From Kiritimatiellia bacterium (GTDB taxonomy: Bacteria > Verrucomicrobiota > Kiritimatiellia > JAFGHX01), in NCBI GenBank assembly GCA_016929905.1, contig JAFGHX010000292.1:1-64000 (forward strand): a stretch of 64,000 nucleotides of DNA. Direction: 5' to 3'. The translations under genes were made by a program, and so were the position numbers. The notes beneath the pieces were generated by a model, which was not told the DNA's origin, ran no database searches, and saw only the letters and a list, made by a program, of their open reading frames with translations. Of this stretch, positions 44,433 to 51,954 are shown piece by piece (position 1 is the first letter of the stretch; each line of letters opens with the position of its first letter).

Positions 44433-46442
44433 TCACCCCCGCCGCAGCCGCATCTGCAAAGCGTGAATGTACTCGGCGGCGAAGCCGGCTTCGCAGTAGG
44501 AGAAGTAGTAGTTCCACTTCCGGCGGAACGTGTCGTCGAACCCCATGGCCTGCATGTCCCCCGCACGCGCGTTGAACCGCTCGCGCCAAAGCCTGAGCGT
44601 ACGCGCGTAGTGCGCGGCGACATTCTCCGTTTGCTCGACCTGAAACGCCGACGCCGCCTGAATCGCCTGCTCCAACGCGCGCATTGACGGCAGAAGCCCG
44701 CCGGGAAAGATATGTTTCTGCGTCCAATCGGGGTTCGCGCGATAGGCGTCGTACCGTTCGTCGGGTAGGGTGATGACCTGCAACGCGAGCAGCCCGCCCG
44801 GTTTCAGCACACGGTCACAGGCGGCGAAGAACGCGCCGAAATAGGCGTGACCGACGGCTTCGAGCATTTCGATGGAGACAATCTTGTCATAGGTTCCTTC
44901 GAGATTGCGGTAGTCGCACAGCTCAATGGCCACGCGGTCGCTCAAACCGGCGGCGTCAACCCGCTCGCGCGCCAGCGCCAGTTGCGCGTCCGAAATGGTC
45001 ACGCCGGTGATACGGCAACCGGTCCGGCGGGCGGTTTCGATAGCGAACCCGCCCCACCCGCACCCGATCTCCAGCACGTGGTCGGCCTCCGTAATCCGCG
45101 CCAGATCGGCCATGCGCCGGCACTTGTGCTGCTGGGCGGCACCGAGGGCCTGGTCGGGACTTTCGAAGACAGCCGCCGAGTAGGTCAGGGTCTGCTCGTC
45201 CAGGAACAGCCTGTAGAAATCGTTGCCGAGATCGTAGTGGGCTCGAATGTTGCGGCGGCTGCCCGCGCGCGTGTTCCGATTCCGCGCGTGCCGCAGGCGA
45301 TTCCATGCGCGCACCAGCGCCGCCCCGCTCAGATTCCCCGCCGCCAGCGCCGGCATGTTGTCGATGAGGAGGCCGAGCAGGCCGGGCAAATCGTCGCAGG
45401 CCCAATCGCCGGCCGTGTACGACTCGCCGAACCCGATATCGCCGCCGAATGCCGTTCGCGTGAAGAACGCGTAGTTGCGCACCGACAGAGCGCACTCGCG
45501 GCCGGGGGCAGCCCCTCTGAAATCCCATTCCACGCCGTCAGGCAGCGTCACGCGCAGGCGGCCCTTCTCGAGCCGGGCAAGGAGGGCCCGGACCCGGCGC
45601 ATGCAGCGGGCCTGCAGACCTGACGGCGGAATCACCCGGATGGTCATGGGGCTGGACGGATTGGGTTTGTGGTAGACCGGCAGGCGTTTGCGATAGGCCA
45701 GCTTGACGGCCTGCCAGACAATGCGCGGGAACGTCAGCACCGCCGTCAGAGGATAACGCAGGAGGGTCCGGCGCAGATTTTCGGAATTCAAAACCACCGC
45801 CCGCCCCGAAAGCGCGGCGGAGAAGACACGTTCTTTGCCACGATAGAGCGTCACGCCGATCCGCATCTTGGCGCCCAGTTCCGAGAAACTCAGCACATAG
45901 TGGCCGGCCATGTCGTTGAATGGCGAGACGTGGAACTGCTTCTCCTGGCGGTATTCAACCGGATACAGGCCCGGCTCGCCGAGCGGCTCGTCGAGGATGT
46001 ACAGGTGCCGTTCGCCGAAGGTGTTGTTCACCTCCGCCACGGCACAACGCAGGGAAGCGTCTTCGCGGTAGCAGTAGTAGAAGCTCACGGGGTTGAACAC
46101 GTACCCCAGAAACCTGGGCATCGTGACCACCTCGACCCGCGCGATACCGTCGCCGCAGCCGCGCGTCCGCAGGAACGCGAGCAGGCGTTCCTTGACGTTC
46201 CCGTTGCCGCGCAGGTAATCCTTGTCGTGCACGGCCGCCGGCGCGAAGCGGTTGTAGCCGAACCCCGCCACCTGCCGGTCCAGCACGGGCAGTTCGTCCA
46301 GATCCAGCGCATAGACGTACACCGGGTACATGAACCGGTGCGCGACGGGCAGGAACCGCGCGTGCATCACCTGGCCCACATAGAGGCGTGAGCGCACCTC
46401 GTCCCCGCCGTTCCGCGCATGGTCTGGAGCGCCGTTGCTCAT
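44433..46442 (-). CDS. DUF1365 / cyclopropane-fatty-acid-synthase-like fusion protein
   Basis: A 669-residue two-domain protein. Residues about 15-245 are DUF1365 (RLYVGQVMHARFLP, LGYVFNPVSFYYCY, KQFHVSPFND). Residues about 265-665 are a CFA-synthase-type SAM-dependent methyltransferase, with the entry SYTAGDWACDDLPGLL, the SAM loop VLEIGCGWGGFAIETA and GHAYFGAFFAACDRVLKPGG. The two families are usually separate neighbouring genes, together with an amine-oxidase-like flavoprotein; here the flavoprotein gene is 16 nt upstream, so the fusion keeps the usual set. Predicted to modify unsaturated acyl chains of membrane phospholipids (cyclopropane, methyl-branched or furan precursors). Confidence 0.88.
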   Translation of the reverse strand: MSNGAPDHARNGGDEVRSRLYVGQVMHARFLPVAHRFMYPVYVYALDLDELPVLDRQVAGFGYNRFAPAAVHDKDYLRGNGNVKERLLAFLRTRGCGDGIARVEVVTMPRFLGYVFNPVSFYYCYREDASLRCAVAEVNNTFGERHLYILDEPLGEPGLYPVEYRQEKQFHVSPFNDMAGHYVLSFSELGAKMRIGVTLYRGKERVFSAALSGRAVVLNSENLRRTLLRYPLTAVLTFPRIVWQAVKLAYRKRLPVYHKPNPSSPMTIRVIPPSGLQARCMRRVRALLARLEKGRLRVTLPDGVEWDFRGAAPGRECALSVRNYAFFTRTAFGGDIGFGESYTAGDWACDDLPGLLGLLIDNMPALAAGNLSGAALVRAWNRLRHARNRNTRAGSRRNIRAHYDLGNDFYRLFLDEQTLTYSAAVFESPDQALGAAQQHKCRRMADLARITEADHVLEIGCGWGGFAIETARRTGCRITGVTISDAQLALARERVDAAGLSDRVAIELCDYRNLEGTYDKIVSIEMLEAVGHAYFGAFFAACDRVLKPGGLLALQVITLPDERYDAYRANPDWTQKHIFPGGLLPSMRALEQAIQAASAFQVEQTENVAAHYARTLRLWRERFNARAGDMQAMGFDDTFRRKWNYYFSYCEAGFAAEYIHALQMRLRRG

Positions 46443-46458
46443 TTTTCAAGGCGATCTT

Positions 46459-47730
46459 CTACAAATCGAGCCCGAACGTGCGCGCGACCTCGACGCCAGA
46501 GCGCGCGCCATCCTCATGGAAGCCGTACCCGAAGTAGCTGCCGCAAAACCAGATGCGGTCGGCGCCGTTCAGCGCCGGCAATTCCTGCTGCGAGGCCATC
46601 GACTCGCGGGTGTACGTCGGATGCGCGTAATCCATCTCGGCCAGAACCGACTCGGCCGGAAACGCCTGCGTGCGATTGAGCGAGACGAAATAGTCGCGGC
46701 CGGCCTGCAGCCTCTGCAGATGATTCATCCAGTAAGACAACGTCGCCGGCCCATCGGGGTCATCGCGCCCCTCTCGCGTGTAGTTCCATGAGGACCACAC
46801 GCGCCGAAGCGGCGGCATGACCGCGCCGTCGGTATGCAGCACCGTGCGGTTCATCTGGTACCGCCAGGCCCCGAGCAGAACCCGTTCCGCTTCCGTCGGG
46901 TTCTCGAGTATGGCGAGCGCCTGGTCCGCATGCGCGCCGATAACGACGCCGTCGAAAGTCTCGGGCGCGGCGCCCGCAACCGTCACCCGCACGCCGGCCT
47001 GCCGCCGGCTCACCTGCGCGACCGGGGCGTTGAGCCGTATGTCCACGGTCATGCGTTCGACCATCTTCGCCACATAGGTGTGGCTGCCGCCCGTGACGGT
47101 CCGCCATTGCGGGCGGTCCTTCAACGAGAGGAGCCCGTGATTACGAAAGAAATGCAGAAAGCTGAGCGCCGGGAAGTCCATCATTTCCGCGCAGGGCGTG
47201 GACCAGATGGCCGCGCCCATAGGGACGATGTGGTGGCGCACAAACGCCTCGGAAAAGCCGCCCTGCCGCAAGTATTCGCCCAGCGTCACATCGCCCGCCG
47301 AGCCTCGTGCCAGGTCGGCCGTCGCCTGGCGATAGAACCGAAGAATGTCACGCAGCAGGCGATAGAAGGCCGGCCGGACCACGTTCCGGCGCTGTCCGAA
47401 AAGCGTGTTCAGGTTCGTCCCCGCGTACTGCAGCCCGCTGTGCCGGTCCCAGTAGCTGAACGACATGTCGCTGTCCTGCAGCGTCACGTCCAACTGCTCG
47501 AACAGGCGAGTCAGCAGCGGGTAGTTGCGGTGATTCATCACGATGAACCCCGTGTCGACCGGCAGGCCCTTGTCGGGGCCGGCCGCCAGCGTGAGGGTAT
47601 GGGTGTGGCCGCCGAGATAATCGTTCTTCTCGAACACCGTCACGTGGTGACGGCGTTGCAGAATGTAGGCCGCCGTCAGACCCGCCACCCCGGCGCCGAC
47701 CACGGCAATTCTATGACCGGATTCCTTCAT
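46459..47730 (-). CDS. FAD-dependent amine-oxidase-like flavoprotein
   Basis: A 423-residue flavoprotein of the NAD(P)-binding/amine oxidase superfamily. The dinucleotide-binding motif VVGAGVAGLTAAYIL is at the N-terminus, GGHTHT follows in the FAD region, and the C-terminal FAD-contact segment is IWFCGSYFGYGFHEDGA. The start at 47730 has GGGAGGAG upstream. It forms an operon with the DUF1365-CFA fusion. Relatives in this gene neighbourhood are lipid-modifying oxidoreductases or desaturases; direct action on amines is unlikely. The divergent neighbour is a glutathione peroxidase gene, with a 170-nt shared promoter region. Confidence 0.85.
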   Translation of the reverse strand: MKESGHRIAVVGAGVAGLTAAYILQRRHHVTVFEKNDYLGGHTHTLTLAAGPDKGLPVDTGFIVMNHRNYPLLTRLFEQLDVTLQDSDMSFSYWDRHSGLQYAGTNLNTLFGQRRNVVRPAFYRLLRDILRFYRQATADLARGSAGDVTLGEYLRQGGFSEAFVRHHIVPMGAAIWSTPCAEMMDFPALSFLHFFRNHGLLSLKDRPQWRTVTGGSHTYVAKMVERMTVDIRLNAPVAQVSRRQAGVRVTVAGAAPETFDGVVIGAHADQALAILENPTEAERVLLGAWRYQMNRTVLHTDGAVMPPLRRVWSSWNYTREGRDDPDGPATLSYWMNHLQRLQAGRDYFVSLNRTQAFPAESVLAEMDYAHPTYTRESMASQQELPALNGADRIWFCGSYFGYGFHEDGARSGVEVARTFGLDL

Positions 47731-47900
47731 GGGTTGCTCCTCCCGCACAGGAGATTCGGCGCCATCCTAGAGCAGTTGGGCACCGAATGCAACGCCACAG
47801 ACGGCACAAGCCAGGACTTGCGGATCAACCTGCACTCCGGCGGCCCGCCTGTAAGCGCCGCGGAGCCCACGCCGACAGTTCTTGGACAGGAGGAAGAAAA

Positions 47901-48473
47901 ATGTCACACTCAACACGGGTTCGGATACGATCGGCGGGGTTGTGCCTGATACCGGCCCTGGCCTTGGGAGGTGCAGCGATGAAGACCGTACACGATTTCA
48001 GCGCAGACGATATTTCCGGCAAGCCGGCGCCGCTCTCCCGCTACAAGGGCAAGGTGCTGCTAATCGTGAACGTGGCCAGCCGTTGCGGGTTCACCGAGCA
48101 ATACGGGGGCTTGCAGAAACTCTACGAGACCTATTCGGATCGCGGGCTGGTCGTGCTGGGCTTTCCGTCCAACGATTTTCTGAAGCAGGAGCCGGGCACG
48201 AACGCGGAAATCCAGCAGTTCTGCTCGGTCAATTTCGGGGTGACCTTTCCGATGTTCTCGAAGATCCGCGTGCGCGGCCGTGATCAGCACCCGCTCTACG
48301 CGTGGCTGACGGGCAAGGAGTCGAATCCCGAGTTTGCCGGGCGGATCACCTGGAACTTCAACAAGTTCCTGGCAGACCGGCAAGGACGCGTGGTCGCTCG
48401 ATTCGGCAGCCGCACGGAGCCCGACGCCCCGGAACTGGTGAAAGCCATCGAGAAGGCGCTGCATGAAGACTGA
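47901..48473 (+). CDS. Glutathione peroxidase family protein, probably exported
   Basis: A 190-residue Gpx-fold peroxidase that would reduce (lipid) hydroperoxides. The peroxidatic cysteine is Cys62 in NVASRCGFTEQYGGL; the Gln in KQEPG and the Trp/Asn in TWNFNKFL complete the usual tetrad. The segment normally FPCNQF reads FPSNDF, so the resolving cysteine of thioredoxin-type Gpx proteins is replaced by serine. About 26 residues precede the Gpx core and form a hydrophobic leader (GLCLIPALALGGAA), suggesting export. AGGAGG precedes the ATG at 47901. It overlaps the downstream DUF2062 gene by 11 nt and is divergent from the flavoprotein gene. Confidence 0.88.
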   Translation: MSHSTRVRIRSAGLCLIPALALGGAAMKTVHDFSADDISGKPAPLSRYKGKVLLIVNVASRCGFTEQYGGLQKLYETYSDRGLVVLGFPSNDFLKQEPGTNAEIQQFCSVNFGVTFPMFSKIRVRGRDQHPLYAWLTGKESNPEFAGRITWNFNKFLADRQGRVVARFGSRTEPDAPELVKAIEKALHED

Positions 48474-49020
48474 CGCAACCGCCCCGCCCCGGACGCCGCG
48501 CCGCGGCCCGCGGGAGCGCGTGCTGATCCCCATCAAACGGCTGGTCACACAGGGCACGAGCCCCAGCCAGATAGCGCTCTGCATCGTGCTGGGCGCCGGG
48601 ATTGCCCTGTTTCCGATCGTAGGGACAACGACCCTCATTTGCACGGCCGTGGCCATTCTGCTGCATCTGAACCTGCCGGCCATTCAGGCGGTGAACTGGC
48701 TGTTCGCCGGCGCGCAGCTCGTGATGATCCTGCCGTTCATGCGGATCGGGGAATGGCTGTACGGCGCCACGCCGCTGCCCCTCTCTTCCCGCGAAATCGC
48801 CGCGATGTTTCGGAGCGGTGTGTGGGACGCGCTGGCGACACTGGGCAAGTCCGTTGGGCATGCGGTGAGCGGATGGGCGGCGGTCTGCGTGCCGATAGGG
48901 ATCCTGGCCTACCTTGTTCTCGTGCGGGTGTTCAGACGTCACTCCAACCGTCGCTTCACCCAGCGAGTGAGCGGCCCGACAAGCGGCAAACGCTCGAACA
49001 ACACGCTGGCATCCCAGTAG
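48463..49020 (+). CDS. DUF2062 membrane protein
   Basis: A 185-residue DUF2062 protein with a basic N-terminus, the family motif GTSPSQIALCIVLGAGIALFP followed by GTTTLICTAVAILLHLN, and at least three or four membrane helices, the last being VCVPIGILAYLVLVRVF. Function unknown. It begins inside the glutathione peroxidase gene (ATGAAGACTGA overlap), so it is cotranslated. The last 27 codons overlap, on the opposite strand, the 3' end of the NTF2-like gene. That tail (QRVSGPTSGKRSNNTLASQ) is low in family signal and may be read-through past a lost stop. Confidence 0.75.
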   Translation: MKTDATAPPRTPRRGPRERVLIPIKRLVTQGTSPSQIALCIVLGAGIALFPIVGTTTLICTAVAILLHLNLPAIQAVNWLFAGAQLVMILPFMRIGEWLYGATPLPLSSREIAAMFRSGVWDALATLGKSVGHAVSGWAAVCVPIGILAYLVLVRVFRRHSNRRFTQRVSGPTSGKRSNNTLASQ

Positions 49021-49523
49021 TCCTGCTGGAAGATCACCTTTCCGTCAGGGCCGAACCGAACGTGCGACACGCCGGGCGCCCGGATCAGGTCGCCCCTGGC
49101 GCGCTTGACCTCCAGGTTCATCGTCCAGCGGAAGTAGTATTCGGCACCGGCCCGGTCCACGCCCTCGATATCGAACGTGCACGTTTCGACCGGCTCGGCC
49201 ATGTTGACGAAGTACGACTCGATCGCGTCGATGCCGCTGACGCCCTGGAACGGGTCCCCGAAGTACGCGTCCTGCGCGTACACATCGCGCACGCCCGCGC
49301 GAATGCTCTCCACCGAGTACACGCGGTAGAACGCGTTGAACCGCTCGATGGCGGCGCGTTCGGCTTCCGGATCCAACCGCGCGTCCGTTTCCGGGCGCGC
49401 CGTGCGGGCCAGCGCTTCGTGATACAGCGCATGTGCCGCCGATTGCGGGCCGGGCGCCGAGCGGCACCCGCACATGCCCAGAACGAGCCCCAGAATCAGG
49501 AGTACGGTCAGCAGAGCAGGCAT
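48939..49523 (-). CDS. NTF2/SnoaL-like lipoprotein
   Basis: A 194-residue protein with a hydrophobic signal ending in GMCGC, so a lipidated cysteine is likely. A nuclear-transport-factor-2-like cone fold follows (RAGVRDVYAQDAYFGDPFQGV, AEYYFRWTMNLEVK, VIFQQDYWDASVLF). Such proteins recur beside CFA-synthase and chalcone-isomerase-like genes in lipid-modification clusters; their reaction is unknown. GAGGTGA precedes the ATG at 49523 and contains the stop of the upstream gene, 4 nt away. The 3' end overlaps the convergent DUF2062 gene by 82 nt. Confidence 0.78.
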   Translation of the reverse strand: MPALLTVLLILGLVLGMCGCRSAPGPQSAAHALYHEALARTARPETDARLDPEAERAAIERFNAFYRVYSVESIRAGVRDVYAQDAYFGDPFQGVSGIDAIESYFVNMAEPVETCTFDIEGVDRAGAEYYFRWTMNLEVKRARGDLIRAPGVSHVRFGPDGKVIFQQDYWDASVLFERLPLVGPLTRWVKRRLE

Positions 49524-49527
49524 CGTG

Positions 49528-50187
49528 TCACCTCTTCCATTTCGTGAGGAGTTGCTGTTTGACGGTCTCGCTGTTGGGCGGGTTGCCCAGCCAGACCCGC
49601 AGATAGGCCGCCGCGAACTCGGCGCCGGCAATGCGGACCTTTTCCCGCCCGTCAATGGAGAAGACCATACCGCCCCGCGGCGTGTAGGTCAACGCCGCCA
49701 TGCCGCCTTTGCGCCCGTCCTCGTACGCCGCGTGAAGGCGGTCGATGTTCGGGCGCAGCGCCTCCAACTGGGCCGGGCTGAAGTTGCGGGCAAGCGTTTC
49801 CTCGGCGGTCCGGATCATGAGCCGCTTCGGCGTCCGATGCAGGTAGTGAACCTCCAGGCGTTTCGGAACGTCCTCGAGCACACGTTCCGGGGCCGTGCCC
49901 TCGGGCAGATAGAGGGCGGCCGCGTAGACGCTGAGGATGAGGCCTTTCTTGAGGACCCCCGCTCCGTGCAGCGAAAAACGCGTCCCCTCCGCCATGCGGA
50001 CGGAGGGGATGCGCCGCCCGGCGACCGAGACGATAGGTACCGGTTGCGCGTTCGCCGCCGCCGCCCATACAGCCAGCATCGGAACGGCGCCCGTCAACAG
50101 CCACCGCGCCGCGCTGTGCCGCCGGCATTCAACACGTCGCCTGTTCGAACAGGTAGTGCGCCACGAACCATTCGTTGCCGTGCTCAT
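49528..50187 (-). CDS. Chalcone-isomerase-like exported protein
   Basis: A 219-residue protein with the chalcone isomerase-like fold: GTRFSLHGAGVLKKGLILSVYAAALYLPEG near the N-terminus of the domain, VHYLHRTPKRLMIRTAEE in the middle, and FAAAYLRVWLGNPPNSETVKQQLL at the end. Bacterial members are not plant-type isomerases; they occur in envelope lipid clusters and may bind fatty acids. A hydrophobic leader ends near AAAANA. The ATG at 50187 has GAGGAG upstream but lies 59 nt inside the methyltransferase gene, giving an unusually long, basic N-region. ATG 50079 is the alternative. Confidence 0.8.
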   Translation of the reverse strand: MSTATNGSWRTTCSNRRRVECRRHSAARWLLTGAVPMLAVWAAAANAQPVPIVSVAGRRIPSVRMAEGTRFSLHGAGVLKKGLILSVYAAALYLPEGTAPERVLEDVPKRLEVHYLHRTPKRLMIRTAEETLARNFSPAQLEALRPNIDRLHAAYEDGRKGGMAALTYTPRGGMVFSIDGREKVRIAGAEFAAAYLRVWLGNPPNSETVKQQLLTKWKR

Positions 50188-51160
50188 AGCCGAACAACTC
50201 CTCGCATGCCATCAGGAACAAACGCCAACGCCGAAACCAGCGCCCCGCCTCGTTGCCGTAGACGGTGCGGAACAGGGCCAGGATCGCCTCCCGCTGCGCA
50301 TCCAGCCGCTCCAACCACGCATGGAGCGTGCGGGCGTAGTGTCTCCCGTTGACGCTCCATTCCCGCGCCGGGCACAGCCCGGAATCCAACGCCGGCAGCA
50401 AGCGCCGCGACGGCATCATGCCGCCGGTGAAGAAATGCCGGGCCATCCAATCCATCTCGCCCGAGATGTCGAAGAGATACGCGTAGTCACGGTGCGCGAA
50501 AACATGCACGAACAGCTTCCCCTCCGGGCGCAGCCACCGGGCGGCCCGCCTCATGAGCGCTTCGGGGTTGCGCATATGCTCGAACATCTCGACGGAGAGT
50601 ATGCGGTCGAACCGTCCCTCGGGCACAAAGGCATTCATGTCCGCCGTGATGATCCGCACGTTCCCCAGCCCCCTCTGCGCGGCCCGATCGAGGATGGTCT
50701 CGCGCTGCGACTCGGAATTGGAGACGGCCGTCACCTGCGCCCGCGGATAGTGCGCGGCCACCCACAATGTGAGCGAGCCCCATCCGCACCCGAGATCCAG
50801 AACCCGCATGCCGTCCGCGATGCCGGCACGCCGGCATGTCAATCGCAGCATCGCCTCCTCCGCCTCCTCAAGCCGTTCGACCCCCTCCGGCCAGTACGCC
50901 GAACTGTACTTCCTGTGCGGACCGAGCATGCGTCGGAAGAAATCGGAGGGCAGTTCGTAGTGCTGAGCGTTGGCTTGCTCGGTGTTGACGGCGATCGGCT
51001 TGTCGCGCAGTTCCCGTATGAAAGCCGCCAGACGGTCCCCGTCCGCGGCGTCCCAGCGCGCGCGCTCCTCGCGCAGCCTTCGCCCGTGCAGCGCCCGTAT
51101 TCCCGCACGCACCGCGGCGTCCGGAAGCCATCCCTTTTCCGCTGCGTCAACGAGGATCAC
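50129..51160 (-). CDS. Cyclopropane-fatty-acid-synthase-like methyltransferase
   Basis: A 343-residue SAM-dependent methyltransferase of the CFA synthase superfamily. SAM loop VLDLGCGWGSLTLWVA, active-site region HYELPSDFFRRMLGP and SSAYWPEG, then FDRILSVEMFEHM and the C-terminal FLMACEELFGYEHGNEW. It lacks the N-terminal extension of classical Cfa enzymes and belongs to the short branch often found next to DUF1295 proteins. The start is GTG at 51160: GGAGGAGGG lies just upstream, and GTGA overlaps the DUF1295 stop, implying coupled translation. It is the second methyltransferase of this type in the cluster, so two successive or alternative methylations are possible. Confidence 0.88.
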   Translation of the reverse strand: MILVDAAEKGWLPDAAVRAGIRALHGRRLREERARWDAADGDRLAAFIRELRDKPIAVNTEQANAQHYELPSDFFRRMLGPHRKYSSAYWPEGVERLEEAEEAMLRLTCRRAGIADGMRVLDLGCGWGSLTLWVAAHYPRAQVTAVSNSESQRETILDRAAQRGLGNVRIITADMNAFVPEGRFDRILSVEMFEHMRNPEALMRRAARWLRPEGKLFVHVFAHRDYAYLFDISGEMDWMARHFFTGGMMPSRRLLPALDSGLCPAREWSVNGRHYARTLHAWLERLDAQREAILALFRTVYGNEAGRWFRRWRLFLMACEELFGYEHGNEWFVAHYLFEQATC

Positions 51161-51954
51161 GTTGCCCTCCTCCGGGGTGGCAGAGGGATGAACATGCTCG
51201 TGGTACGCTGGTATTCGCGATAGGCCTCGCCGCGGCTTTGCCGCGCGCGCTTTTCGGTGTGGGGAATGCCCGTGATCCGCATCAGGAACACCAGCATCAG
51301 CGCCGGCCCCACCAGGGTCAACCACCCGCCGGCCACCCCGATAGCCATCAACACGTAGGCCCACCAATGCAGCCACTCGAAGAAGTAGTTGGGATGCCGG
51401 CTGTAGTTCCACAGGCCCACGCGACAGACTTTGCCGCGATTCGCCGCGTCGGCGCGGAACCGCGCGAGCTGCCGATCGGCCATCACCTCGCCGGCCACCG
51501 AAACGGCCCAGACGGCCAAGCCTGCGATTTCCCATCCGGACAGGCCGGCCTGCACGTTCCAGACGAGCGGCAGGAACGGCAGCGAGAAGAGAGCCACCAG
51601 CGTACACTGGCCGACAAAGAAGAAGAAGTAGTAGAAGTCGGCCCGCTTTCCCCAGTATTCGCGAAGGGCCCTGTAGCGCCCGTCCTCACCGGGCGGCAGG
51701 ACCCGGTCGGTCACGATATAGGCGGCCAGCCGCAACGCCCACGCGCCGATCATGAGCGCCACGATCGCGCGCCGCAAAGGCCAACCCGGCCCGAACAGCG
51801 CATAGTAGGCGCCGGCCAACCCGACGCCAACCGTCCAGCCGACGTCGACCAGCCCGGCGTCCCGGCGCCGCACGCTCAGCAGCCAGAGCCCGAACAGCAG
51901 TAAGGCCGAGCCCACCAGCGTGTTCAGCAACCAAGGAAGGCTTTCTGCCAGCAT
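51157..51954 (-). CDS. DUF1295 integral membrane reductase-like protein
   Basis: A 265-residue multispanning DUF1295 protein (steroid 5-alpha-reductase/ICMT-like fold). Hydrophobic helices are LLNTLVGSALLLFGLWLLSV, VGVGLAGAYYALFGPGW and several more. The family signature is ADRQLARFR, then CRVGLWNYSRHPNYFFEWLHWW, the likely cofactor and substrate site. Probably reduces or otherwise modifies an acyl chain in the membrane. The start is uncertain: ATG 51954 has GGGGGTG upstream, and ATG 52017 would add a hydrophilic 21 residues. The first 269 nt overlap the radical SAM reading frame in another phase, and the 3' end is coupled to the methyltransferase by GTGA. Confidence 0.82.
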   Translation of the reverse strand: MLAESLPWLLNTLVGSALLLFGLWLLSVRRRDAGLVDVGWTVGVGLAGAYYALFGPGWPLRRAIVALMIGAWALRLAAYIVTDRVLPPGEDGRYRALREYWGKRADFYYFFFFVGQCTLVALFSLPFLPLVWNVQAGLSGWEIAGLAVWAVSVAGEVMADRQLARFRADAANRGKVCRVGLWNYSRHPNYFFEWLHWWAYVLMAIGVAGGWLTLVGPALMLVFLMRITGIPHTEKRARQSRGEAYREYQRTTSMFIPLPPRRRAT

